In this document: positions 16,792 through 24,391 of the stretch, piece by piece
Numbering within the stretch: position 1 is the stretch's first letter
Layout: each line of letters begins with the position of its first letter
Source: Rhodocyclaceae bacterium
GTDB lineage: Bacteria > Pseudomonadota > Gammaproteobacteria > Burkholderiales > Rhodocyclaceae
Direction: 5' to 3'
DNA: 37,283 nt
Assembly (NCBI GenBank): GCA_020445945.1
Contig: JAGRFQ010000074.1
Span: 6,432-43,714, forward strand
Made by a program: the position numbers and the translations under genes
Notes under the pieces: model-generated
Database searches by the model: none
What the model was told of the DNA's origin: nothing
Seen by the model: only the letters and a program-made list of their open reading frames with translations

Positions 16792-17834
16792 CTTATGCAA
16801 TCGATGGCCGGCCTATTGGTCCGGAACAACCTCCTTACATCATTGCCGAGCTTTCGGCCAATCACAATGGGTCGCTGGAGCGTGCCCTCCAGACAATTGA
16901 CGCCGCACAACGCTGCGGTGCCAGTGCCATCAAGCTGCAGACGTACACGGCTGACACCATGACGATTGATTGTGATCGTCCGGACTTCATGGTCAAAGGT
17001 GGGCTCTGGGACGGGTTCAAGCTTTATGACCTGTACAAGTGGGCGCAGACACCGTTTGAATGGCATCAGGCCATGTTCGAGCACGCCCGAAAGATCGGGG
17101 TCACCGTTTTCTCGACACCATTTGATGAAAGTGCAGTCGACCTGCTTGAACGTCTCGATGCACCCGCCTACAAGATTGCGTCTTTCGAGAACACAGACCT
17201 GCCATTGATGCGTTACGTGGCGCGCACTGGCAAGCCGATCATTATGTCGACCGGGATGGCGACTGAGTCGGAGATCGCCGAAGCTGTTGACGCGGCCCGG
17301 AGTGCGGGCTGCAAGGACTTGGTGCTTCTGCATTGCATCAGTAGCTACCCCGCTCCCATGGAGCAGGCCAACATACGCCAGATGCAGGAGCTCGCGCGGC
17401 GATTTGGCATCATCCCCGGGCTTTCTGATCACACGATTGGAACGACTGCATCGGTGGCCGCTGTGGCGCTGGGCGCCTGCGTGATTGAAAAGCACTTCAC
17501 CCTCAGTCGTGCAGACAAAGGGCCCGACAGCGAATTTTCGATCGAGCCGCAGGAGCTGGAGCGTCTGTGCCGCGAGGCGCAAGACGCTTGGCTGGCAATT
17601 GGCAAGGTAGGCTACCAGCGACAGACCGCTGAGGAGGGCAGCAAGGTGTTTCGGCGCTCAATCTACTTCGTGCGCGATCTGCGCGCAGGTGCGATCGTGC
17701 GTGCTGAGGACATACGGCGCATACGTCCCGGCATGGGGTTGCCGCCCAAACACTTTGATGACCTGATCGGAAAGCGTCTGTGTGTGGATGTGGTCCGCGG
17801 GACAGCCACTAGTTGGGACCAGTTCCATGAGTAA
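16788..17834 (+). CDS. pseI: Pseudaminic acid synthase
   Basis: A 348-residue NeuB-family synthase. The TIM barrel opens with YIIAELSANHNGSLERAL. The segment KLYDLYKWAQTPFEWH is characteristic of PseI and differs from LegI/NeuB. FSTPFDESAVDLLE, STGMATESEI and VIEKHFTLSRADKGPDSEFS line the metal and PEP sites. A C-terminal SAF antifreeze-like domain begins near residue 285 (RRSIYFVRDLRAGAIV). It condenses PEP with the free 6-deoxy-altrose to give pseudaminic acid. It overlaps the formyltransferase gene by 4 bases and the PIG-L gene by 8. It is the firmest evidence that this locus makes a Pse-type nonulosonate. Confidence 0.94.
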   Translation: MTYAIDGRPIGPEQPPYIIAELSANHNGSLERALQTIDAAQRCGASAIKLQTYTADTMTIDCDRPDFMVKGGLWDGFKLYDLYKWAQTPFEWHQAMFEHARKIGVTVFSTPFDESAVDLLERLDAPAYKIASFENTDLPLMRYVARTGKPIIMSTGMATESEIAEAVDAARSAGCKDLVLLHCISSYPAPMEQANIRQMQELARRFGIIPGLSDHTIGTTASVAAVALGACVIEKHFTLSRADKGPDSEFSIEPQELERLCREAQDAWLAIGKVGYQRQTAEEGSKVFRRSIYFVRDLRAGAIVRAEDIRRIRPGMGLPPKHFDDLIGKRLCVDVVRGTATSWDQFHE

Positions 17835-18498
17835 CTCTGTACTGGCGGTGGCCGCGCATGCGGACGACGAAGCCCTGGGGTGCGGGGGCAGCCTTGCCAA
17901 ACATGTCGCCGCGGGCGACAAGGTACATGTCATCTTCGTGGCCGACGGAGTGACTTCCAGGGGAGGGGCTGGGCAGGATGATCTGGTGCGCCGCCAGCAG
18001 GCTACAGAGAAAGCGCGGCAAATCCTCGGTATCAGCACCATGACATTTCTGGACTTGCCCGACAACCGGCTCGACAGTTTGCCCCGGCTGGACATCGTCC
18101 AGCCGCTGGAGACACTCATCGGCAAGCTCCAGCCGGAAATCATCTACACGCATCACTATGGGGATCTGAATGTCGACCACCGGCTTGTCCACCAGGCAGT
18201 CATGACGGCTTGTCGGCCATTGCCAGGCAGCACGGTCCGGGAAATTCTTGCCTTTGAGGTGATGTCCAGCACGGAGTGGAGCAGCCCGGGACTGGCCCCA
18301 TTTCTTCCCAATTTTTTTGTCGATATCAGTGCCCAGATGGAAATCAAGATGCAGGCGCTGCAGGCCTACGCATTGGAGATGCGTGTTCCACCCCATTCGC
18401 GTAGCGCGGAGCACGTGCGCTGCTTGGCGAAGCATCACGGATATTGCGTGGGTGTTGATGCTGCAGAGGCATTCATGGCGATGAGAGTTCTCAGGTAA
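17827..18498 (+). CDS. PIG-L/LmbE-family de-N-acetylase
   Basis: A 223-residue zinc-dependent deacetylase. The metal site is visible as AHADDEALGCGG (His11, Asp14) and later DLNVDHRLVHQAV (His118, with His122). In this family the proteins remove N-acetyl groups from GlcNAc-containing lipids, mycothiol precursors or antibiotic sugars. Its place directly after pseI (8-base overlap) and next to two formyltransferase-like genes suggests it removes an acetyl from a sugar or nonulosonate so that another acyl group can be put on; that is an inference. The stop overlaps the following FkbM gene by one base. Confidence 0.85.
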   Translation: MSNSVLAVAAHADDEALGCGGSLAKHVAAGDKVHVIFVADGVTSRGGAGQDDLVRRQQATEKARQILGISTMTFLDLPDNRLDSLPRLDIVQPLETLIGKLQPEIIYTHHYGDLNVDHRLVHQAVMTACRPLPGSTVREILAFEVMSSTEWSSPGLAPFLPNFFVDISAQMEIKMQALQAYALEMRVPPHSRSAEHVRCLAKHHGYCVGVDAAEAFMAMRVLR

Positions 18499-19202
18499 TG
18501 AAGCAAATAATCAAGTCGATCGCCAGACGTTTGTTGCGGGGGAAATATTTCAGTCTGAACCAGTTGGACCGCAAGCTGGAAAAGTACGTTGACTACGACA
18601 ACGGCTATTTTGTTGAGCTCGGGGCCAATGACGGCGTGACCCAGTCCAACACCCTGTACTTCGAGAAGCACCGCAACTGGCGGGGTCTGCTGGTCGAGCC
18701 TGCGCCACAGAACTTCCTGAAATGCCGGCAAAACCGGTCCTCACGAGACAGCATCTACTGTGCGGCCTGCGTGTCCTTCGATTACGACCAGGAGTTCGTG
18801 CGCATCGCCTATTCCAACCTGATGTCCACACCGGTCAGCCTGGAGTCGGATATCCAGGATCCGCGTGCGCATGCGAAGTTGGGCGACCAGTTTCTGGGGA
18901 ACGGCGAAACTGTGTTCGAATTCGGCGCCGTGGCCCGCACCCTCAATTCATTGCTGCTGGATGCTCGTGCCCCCAAGCTGATTGATTTTCTGTCTCTCGA
19001 TGTGGAAGGGGCTGAGCTGGAAGTGCTGAAGGGCGTGGATCACCAAGTATTTCGCTTCAAGTACATCCTCGTCGAATGCCGCGACTTCCCCCGCCTGAGT
19101 GCCTACCTGGTAAGCCAAGGTTACTGCTTTGCCGAAAATCTGTCCGGGCAGGATTACCTGTTCGTAGGTGTTGAGCAGGCGGATGCGGTTCGTGGTGCCT
19201 AA
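18498..19202 (+). CDS. FkbM-family methyltransferase (first copy)
   Basis: A 234-residue SAM-dependent methyltransferase. The SAM loop is FVELGANDGVTQSNTLYFEK (residues 38-57), the acidic strand is LLVEPAP, and FLSLDVEGAELEVLKGVD is the diagnostic FkbM motif. FkbM enzymes usually O-methylate hydroxyls of sugars or polyketides. The ATG overlaps the PIG-L stop (TAATG). No signal peptide; cytoplasmic. The target sugar is unknown, but its position among Pse genes favours a nonulosonate or a neighbouring residue. Confidence 0.88.
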   Translation: MKQIIKSIARRLLRGKYFSLNQLDRKLEKYVDYDNGYFVELGANDGVTQSNTLYFEKHRNWRGLLVEPAPQNFLKCRQNRSSRDSIYCAACVSFDYDQEFVRIAYSNLMSTPVSLESDIQDPRAHAKLGDQFLGNGETVFEFGAVARTLNSLLLDARAPKLIDFLSLDVEGAELEVLKGVDHQVFRFKYILVECRDFPRLSAYLVSQGYCFAENLSGQDYLFVGVEQADAVRGA

Positions 19203-19212
19203 GGTGTCGGCC

Positions 19213-20817
19213 ATGTTTGAGAAAGTGGTCCGGTTGTTCTCCCACTATCCGGAAGAGCCAGGGGTGCGGCCTCAGTCTTTTACCGGCATGCGCAACACCC
19301 CTCCGGCGGGGACTGGCGGTGCATTGCTGTCGTTCCAGTCCGTCCCTGACAAGTTCTACTTCTTGCTGTTCGGCGCCATCCGCGCGCGTCTAGCATCGCA
19401 TGCTGCTATCCGTGCGGAGCTGGTCATCGTGCGTGCTGTCAGCGGTGCCGTGGGCACGAATTGGAGTGCCGAACTCAAGCGCAGTGCACCGGTGGCCTGG
19501 CTCTGGAGCAGCCGCTGGGTAAGGGCCTATGGTGACCTGATCGATGGCGTGGCCTATCGCTGCGCGACCTGGGCGCATCCATTTCGCGATCTGATGGATT
19601 GGTTCAGGTCCGGGTCGCTCTGGCGGCAACTGCAGCAGCAGGGGGAGGCGCTGTCACTGAAGATCGATGGCATCGAGGTGGCCGATCTGCTGGTGGATTC
19701 CTACCTGCGATTCAAGCCCTCACCGGAGTTCGACGCGAAGGATCCCTTCGTTCGGCGCCTGGTGTGGCAGGCGCTGCGCGATGTACGGCAGGCGCAGGCC
19801 TACTTCGGAAGGCACAGGCCGAGCTGGTATCTGACTTCCTATACGACCTACCTGGAACACGGCATACCCGTGCGTGTGGCCTTGCGTCAAGGTGTAGAGG
19901 TCTGGTCCTTTGGAAACCTGAATGGTTTCGGTAAACGCCTGAGGCAGGAGGATGATTTCCATACCCAGAACTTTGCAGGCTACAGGGCTGGGTTCGAGGC
20001 GCTGGATCGGCAGGAAGAAAGACTGGGCGCCGCGCACCAGCAACTGGAAAACCGGCTTTCTGGCGGGATCGATGCCGCTACCAGCTACATGCGCAAATCA
20101 GCGTACGGGCAATCTCAGGTCGAGTTGCCGCCCGGCTTGGACGGGGCGGTCGTGATCTTCCTGCATGATTTTTACGACAGTCCGCACGTCTATCCGGATC
20201 TGGTGTTTCAGGATTTCTGGCGTTGGGTCTGTTTCACGGTCGAGGTCTTGCAGAAGTCAGGCACACGCTTTTTTCTCAAGCCGCACCCCAACCAGATTGC
20301 CCTGAGTGACGAGGCTCTGGGACGGTTGCGACGGACGTATCCCGACCTCAAGTGGTTGCCGATAAATGCGAGCAATGTGCAATTGGCCCGGGCCGGTATC
20401 GCCTGTGGCGTCACAGTCTATGGCACGGTGGCGCATGAGCTGGCCTACCTGGGCGTGCCCAGTATTGCTTGTGCGCGTCACCCGCATTACACCTTTGATT
20501 TCTGCCGCACCGCCCGCACGCAGAAAGAGTATCGGGAGATGCTGCACTCCTATCAACGCATGCCGCTGGACAAGGAGGCCTTGCAAAAGCAGGCGCTGGC
20601 GTTCTACTACATGCACAACCTGCATGGCAGCGATGCTGTCCGCGAGTTGCAGCAAACCTATGTTGCGCTGTGGCGTGCATGTAATGTGGGTGACATGGCC
20701 GAAGATGAAATCCTTGAGCGTTTCCGGGCGCTCACCGCGTTGCCTGCGTTTCATCAGTTTGTCGATGCGATGGCGGCGTATGAGATGGGGCTGGATAGTC
20801 TGGAGAAATGTGCGTGA
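19213..20817 (+). CDS. Surface-polysaccharide protein with GT-B-like C-terminal half, candidate nonulosonate transferase
   Basis: A 534-residue protein that I cannot assign firmly. The C-terminal half reads like a GT-B donor-binding domain of capsule proteins: FFLKPHPNQIAL, then GVTVYGTVAHELAYLGVPSIACARHPHY. The N-terminal half has no motif I recognise. No signal peptide or membrane segment is visible. It stands between a Pse/FkbM block and the O-antigen ligase, which makes it the best candidate for the transferase that uses CMP-Pse; this is inferred only from position and fold. ATG at 19213 was chosen for the AAGGTG site 7 bases upstream; several upstream starts overlap the FkbM gene. Confidence 0.6.
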   Translation: MFEKVVRLFSHYPEEPGVRPQSFTGMRNTPPAGTGGALLSFQSVPDKFYFLLFGAIRARLASHAAIRAELVIVRAVSGAVGTNWSAELKRSAPVAWLWSSRWVRAYGDLIDGVAYRCATWAHPFRDLMDWFRSGSLWRQLQQQGEALSLKIDGIEVADLLVDSYLRFKPSPEFDAKDPFVRRLVWQALRDVRQAQAYFGRHRPSWYLTSYTTYLEHGIPVRVALRQGVEVWSFGNLNGFGKRLRQEDDFHTQNFAGYRAGFEALDRQEERLGAAHQQLENRLSGGIDAATSYMRKSAYGQSQVELPPGLDGAVVIFLHDFYDSPHVYPDLVFQDFWRWVCFTVEVLQKSGTRFFLKPHPNQIALSDEALGRLRRTYPDLKWLPINASNVQLARAGIACGVTVYGTVAHELAYLGVPSIACARHPHYTFDFCRTARTQKEYREMLHSYQRMPLDKEALQKQALAFYYMHNLHGSDAVRELQQTYVALWRACNVGDMAEDEILERFRALTALPAFHQFVDAMAAYEMGLDSLEKCA

Positions 20818-22235
20818 TGAGGCTGGCCGTTGAAGTCCGCAGGCACTGGACCGAGTTAATCGGTCATGGCCTGTTACTTTCACTGATCTTTACGCTCTAC
20901 CTTGCGCCCGATGAAGCCAAGTACGTTGTTGCAGACGTGCTGGTTGTAGCATGGTTGGGGGTCTGGGGGCTCTCCGGCCGAGTTGGCGGGCGAGTACTGT
21001 TGGACGCGTTCAAGCCCTTGTTGCCATTGCTGGCCCTGCTCGCCTATGCCCAGGCGTTCGATGTCGGGCGAGGGGTGTGGGAAAGTCGTGACTACACCCA
21101 AACGGTGTTGATCAGCATCCCGCCTTTTTTCTTGATGTACCTCCTTTTTCAGGGGCTCTCTCCCCGTCGGGCGGCCTTGTTGAGTGTGGGCGTGTTGATC
21201 CTCCCGGGCTTGGTACATTTGGGGTACATGTATGTCGACATCCTGCGCGCCGTCAGCGATGGGCATGTCCCCTTCCTGACGTCTTCAAAGCACGGATTGC
21301 TCGAATACATCAAAGACACACCCCGGGTTGGCCGGCGCTACGTTTCGCTCGCATTGGTGCACCTGCTTTTCGGGAGTGGCTTGCTGGCTGTCATGCTCCG
21401 TGGTGTTGAAGCACGTTACTGGGCATGGGGCTTGTCAGGGGTGTGCCTGATTTCGCTGGCATTGCTCGATGCACGAGCGGCCTATTTTTCGCTGATTGTC
21501 GGCGCGGCCCTTCTTTTCGTGGTGACTGGCCCGGTCGGGGGGGCAAGAGTGTTGAGGCAACTGGTTGCAAGCGGGCGACCGTGGTGGCGATTGGCGACAG
21601 TGGGTGTGCTGATGGTTGTGGCTGTTCTCGGCTATAGTGCCGGCAAATCGCGCTGGACAGCACTGACATATAGCGTGAACGCTGCGGTGCATGACGTCTC
21701 CGAAACCGCTGTCCCGCCAGTTCAGCGCGCGTATGTGAGTACAACGTTCTGGAGCGCACCGATTGGGGATGTGGCTCAGTGCTATGCGGACGAGTTGTTC
21801 CGCTGCAAGTCGGATCAATCGGCATATTTGCGCTTTTCCTGGTTGCTCGAAGGACTCCGGAGCTTGCTGGTGCATCCCGCTGGGATCGGCATGTCGGGCG
21901 ATTACATGGGGCGTCTGTGGGGTGTGGCGGGCCAGAGGAATACATACCAGCGAACCGATAGCTTCACGGTCGAACTGATGGTTTCGTTCGGATTCGTGGG
22001 GGTCTTTCTGTTTGCGTGCCTCTGGTGGCGTGTTGGTAAAACCTTGCGTGATGCAATCAGCTCGGAGCACGTTAACCGGGCGGCGCTGGTTGCAGTGGGG
22101 GGGTTGCTGTTCGTGTGCGTGGGGCGTGGCGTGGTGGACATGATCTCCGATGGCCTTTGGCGCTACGTGCTTGCGCTGCTCGGGATGTATTACGGACTGT
22201 TGAATTCAGGTGTTGACCGGATCAAGGAGGGCTAG
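20817..22235 (+). CDS. O-antigen ligase/polymerase family membrane protein (WaaL/Wzy-like)
   Basis: A roughly 472-residue polytopic inner-membrane protein with about ten to twelve hydrophobic segments. A large periplasmic loop between about residues 285 and 365 includes LLVHPAGIGMSGDYMGRLWG and TDSFTVELMVSFGFVG, the pattern of the PF04932-type ligase/polymerase domain. Such proteins either polymerise undecaprenyl-linked repeats (Wzy) or move glycans to lipid A core or to proteins (WaaL, PglL). The sequence alone does not decide between them. ATG at 20817 overlaps the upstream stop by one base; an ATG at 20808 would add three residues. The composition is still low-GC here, and the stop is followed by a strong ribosome site. 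Confidence 0.82.
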   Translation: MRLAVEVRRHWTELIGHGLLLSLIFTLYLAPDEAKYVVADVLVVAWLGVWGLSGRVGGRVLLDAFKPLLPLLALLAYAQAFDVGRGVWESRDYTQTVLISIPPFFLMYLLFQGLSPRRAALLSVGVLILPGLVHLGYMYVDILRAVSDGHVPFLTSSKHGLLEYIKDTPRVGRRYVSLALVHLLFGSGLLAVMLRGVEARYWAWGLSGVCLISLALLDARAAYFSLIVGAALLFVVTGPVGGARVLRQLVASGRPWWRLATVGVLMVVAVLGYSAGKSRWTALTYSVNAAVHDVSETAVPPVQRAYVSTTFWSAPIGDVAQCYADELFRCKSDQSAYLRFSWLLEGLRSLLVHPAGIGMSGDYMGRLWGVAGQRNTYQRTDSFTVELMVSFGFVGVFLFACLWWRVGKTLRDAISSEHVNRAALVAVGGLLFVCVGRGVVDMISDGLWRYVLALLGMYYGLLNSGVDRIKEG

Positions 22236-22238
22236 CAG

Positions 22239-23453
22239 ATGCAGGACATATCCACACAGATGATCAGCGGTTACCGTGCGCACCCGAAGTTCAGTTTCCC
22301 GGCGCCGTCCTGGGAGATTCCGTCGGACGTTCTCGATACGTTTAACCAGGCGTATTCCGTGATCCATGCAATGGGCTACAAGCTGACCGAAAAAAGCTTC
22401 GGCGCGCTACGCCGTTCATGCTCGGAGTCTCTGGCCGCCATTTTCTCGGCGATGCACGCGCAGTGCGCGGATGGGCATGAGACCCACTTCCTCAATGAAC
22501 TCAAAGGCCAATGCGATCGCCTGCTGGCCGAAGAGCTGGCGTGGTATGGCAAGAAACGCCCGGCGATGCAGGTTGACCTCAGCCCTCAGGCCAACCGTGA
22601 AAATGCGCTCCTGCTGGATGCGCAGCGGCATTATTTTGGCCAGTTGCCCAAGGCGGCCGTCGATGAATTGCGCGCCATTGCGGCGGAGCAGGTCGACATT
22701 TTTCGCGCCAACGCCGCCGCGGGGAAATTGACCCGCAATGACTTGTCGGTGAATACCGGGCCGGTGGTGGCGCGTATTCGCGCGGTGTTGAACCGGGAAT
22801 TCAAGGCCCTGGGGGTGATGGACGCCCTGGGCGCTTATACCGGCCGAAAACTCAAGGTGGTCGGTCTGGCGCTTGAGCTCAGCGTGCCGCAGGCGACATG
22901 GTGGCGCAATGCGATCGACGGCATGGAGCGGCCGCCCGACACCCTGTACGCGCATCTTGACGAGACGGTCTCCTGCCCGAAATCCATCGTTTATCTGACC
23001 GATGTGCGGCCCGAGAATGGGGCCACAAGCTGCTACCCGAAGGCGTACGAAGCCATGCGCCTGAGCCCGCTGCAGGAACTGATCGGTCGGGTGGTGGGCT
23101 ATATCGGCGCGAATGCCAACTCGCCGCTGCATGAGTACTACGCCAAAAACTATCACCAGTCGGTGAACTCGGAGCGCTTCCGTCGCCACTTCATGCGCTT
23201 GCCCGATGCGCTGCGTTTCAATTCCCACATGGGCTGGGATGTGGTGCCAGGCAGCGAGCTGGAGGCGGCGCTCGCCGCGCAGGAGATGACCATGACCGGG
23301 CCGGCGGGCACATTCATCATTTTCGACGGCGGGCGCCTGTTCCATCGGGGCGGCATGGTTCAACAAGGCGAGCGCGTGGCGCTGCAGGTGATTTTCTCGG
23401 ATTTGACCCTGCCCCAGCGCGTTCTGGGCAAACTGACAAGGATGCTGGCATGA
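22239..23453 (+). CDS. Phytanoyl-CoA dioxygenase-like Fe(II)/2-oxoglutarate oxygenase
   Basis: A 404-residue protein. The C-terminal part shows a jelly-roll iron site: His239-x-Asp241 in YAHLDETVS, then distal His369 in GGRLFHRGG, followed by Arg379 in GERVALQV, which would hold 2-oxoglutarate. The linking segment VYLTDVRPENGATSCYP is typical of the PhyH group. The first 200 residues are helical with no recognised domain. Such enzymes hydroxylate small molecules; in this locus a sugar, lipid carrier or glycan substituent is possible, but nothing shows which. It has the clearest ribosome site of the region (AAGGAGG, 8 bases upstream) and starts where the base composition rises again. It overlaps the next FkbM gene by ATGA. 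Confidence 0.72.
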   Translation: MQDISTQMISGYRAHPKFSFPAPSWEIPSDVLDTFNQAYSVIHAMGYKLTEKSFGALRRSCSESLAAIFSAMHAQCADGHETHFLNELKGQCDRLLAEELAWYGKKRPAMQVDLSPQANRENALLLDAQRHYFGQLPKAAVDELRAIAAEQVDIFRANAAAGKLTRNDLSVNTGPVVARIRAVLNREFKALGVMDALGAYTGRKLKVVGLALELSVPQATWWRNAIDGMERPPDTLYAHLDETVSCPKSIVYLTDVRPENGATSCYPKAYEAMRLSPLQELIGRVVGYIGANANSPLHEYYAKNYHQSVNSERFRRHFMRLPDALRFNSHMGWDVVPGSELEAALAAQEMTMTGPAGTFIIFDGGRLFHRGGMVQQGERVALQVIFSDLTLPQRVLGKLTRMLA

Positions 23454-24391
23454 GCGTTCGCGCGATGGTCTCGCGGCTGGTGCCGCAGTCGGCAAAGAAC
23501 TTCCTGCGCCAGCGGACGCTGCCGTGGCGGATCTCCGGCTTGATCAGCCCGGGCCTGCCGACGACAGTGTGCGTCGATGTGGGCGCTTCGCATTACCCGC
23601 ACGTGCGCTGGCTGGCGTTTCTCAATGCGCCCGCCACGCAGTGGCTGGCGGTCGAGCCGAACGAGGCCAACCTGGGGTATCTGAAGTCGTGGGCCTGGCC
23701 GTGTCAGGTGAGCGCGTGCACCACCGGCCTGAGCCAGACCGGCGGGGCGCAGACGCTGCATGTCACCAACGTGGATACCGGTTCCAGCCTGCTGCCACCG
23801 GAAATTCCCGATTCGATGAAGCATCGGGTGAACAATCTGGATTACTTCTTTCCGGTCACCGAGCGGGTCATCGATACCTTGACCCTCGTGCAGGCCATGG
23901 CGGCGCTGCCCGCGTCGGCGCCAGTGCTCGTCAAGCTGGATACCCAGGGCACCGAGCTGTCGATTCTGCAGGGCGCGGCCGAGTTGTTCGAGGCCCGGCG
24001 CATCGTCGGCATCGAGATGGAGTCGACCCTGCTGGCCAAGCCCTTGATGCGCGGGTCGGGCAAGTTCTGGCAGGCCTGCGAATACCTTGAAGGACAGGGG
24101 TTCGAGCTCATGCACATCAAGCCGATTCCGGCCATTCCGCGCTCGGGGCGGCCGCTGGTCGGGCGCAACATGTACCTGAACGAGTGCGACGCGGTGTTTG
24201 CCCTGCGCCGTGACGTGGCGGCCGGCTTGCCGGTGGAATATCGTGCCTGTCTGCTGGCGTTCTACCTGACCTATTTCTTTTACGAAGAGGCGGCGTCGAT
24301 GCTGGACGACGATCTGGCGCTGGGCGAATTCCTGCAGCAGCGCGGCTGCGCGCTGGAGCCGCTCAAGGCACTGGTCAAGGCCGCATCGTGA
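23450..24391 (+). CDS. FkbM-family methyltransferase (second copy, longer)
   Basis: A 313-residue protein with the FkbM pattern: CVDVGASHYPHVRWLAF as the SAM loop, VEPNEANLGYL, and VKLDTQGTELSILQGAAEL. It differs strongly from the first FkbM of the locus and carries about 80 extra C-terminal residues, helical and ending in LLAFYLTYFFYEEAASML. It is presumed to O-methylate a sugar hydroxyl in the cytoplasm. It overlaps the oxygenase gene before it and the ABC exporter after it by 4 bases each, so the three products are probably made together. Confidence 0.85.
   Translation: MSVRAMVSRLVPQSAKNFLRQRTLPWRISGLISPGLPTTVCVDVGASHYPHVRWLAFLNAPATQWLAVEPNEANLGYLKSWAWPCQVSACTTGLSQTGGAQTLHVTNVDTGSSLLPPEIPDSMKHRVNNLDYFFPVTERVIDTLTLVQAMAALPASAPVLVKLDTQGTELSILQGAAELFEARRIVGIEMESTLLAKPLMRGSGKFWQACEYLEGQGFELMHIKPIPAIPRSGRPLVGRNMYLNECDAVFALRRDVAAGLPVEYRACLLAFYLTYFFYEEAASMLDDDLALGEFLQQRGCALEPLKALVKAAS

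Noticed and set aside
16788-17834. Legionaminic or sialic acid synthase instead of PseI
   Set aside because: The KLYDLYKWAQTPFEWH segment and the accompanying pseC, pseF and pseG types point to the pseudaminic branch; no LegG/NeuC-like hydrolysing epimerase is seen.
12430-22238. A mobile element as the cause of the low-GC segment
   Set aside because: No transposase, integrase, terminal repeat or target duplication is visible; allelic replacement by recombination explains it more simply.
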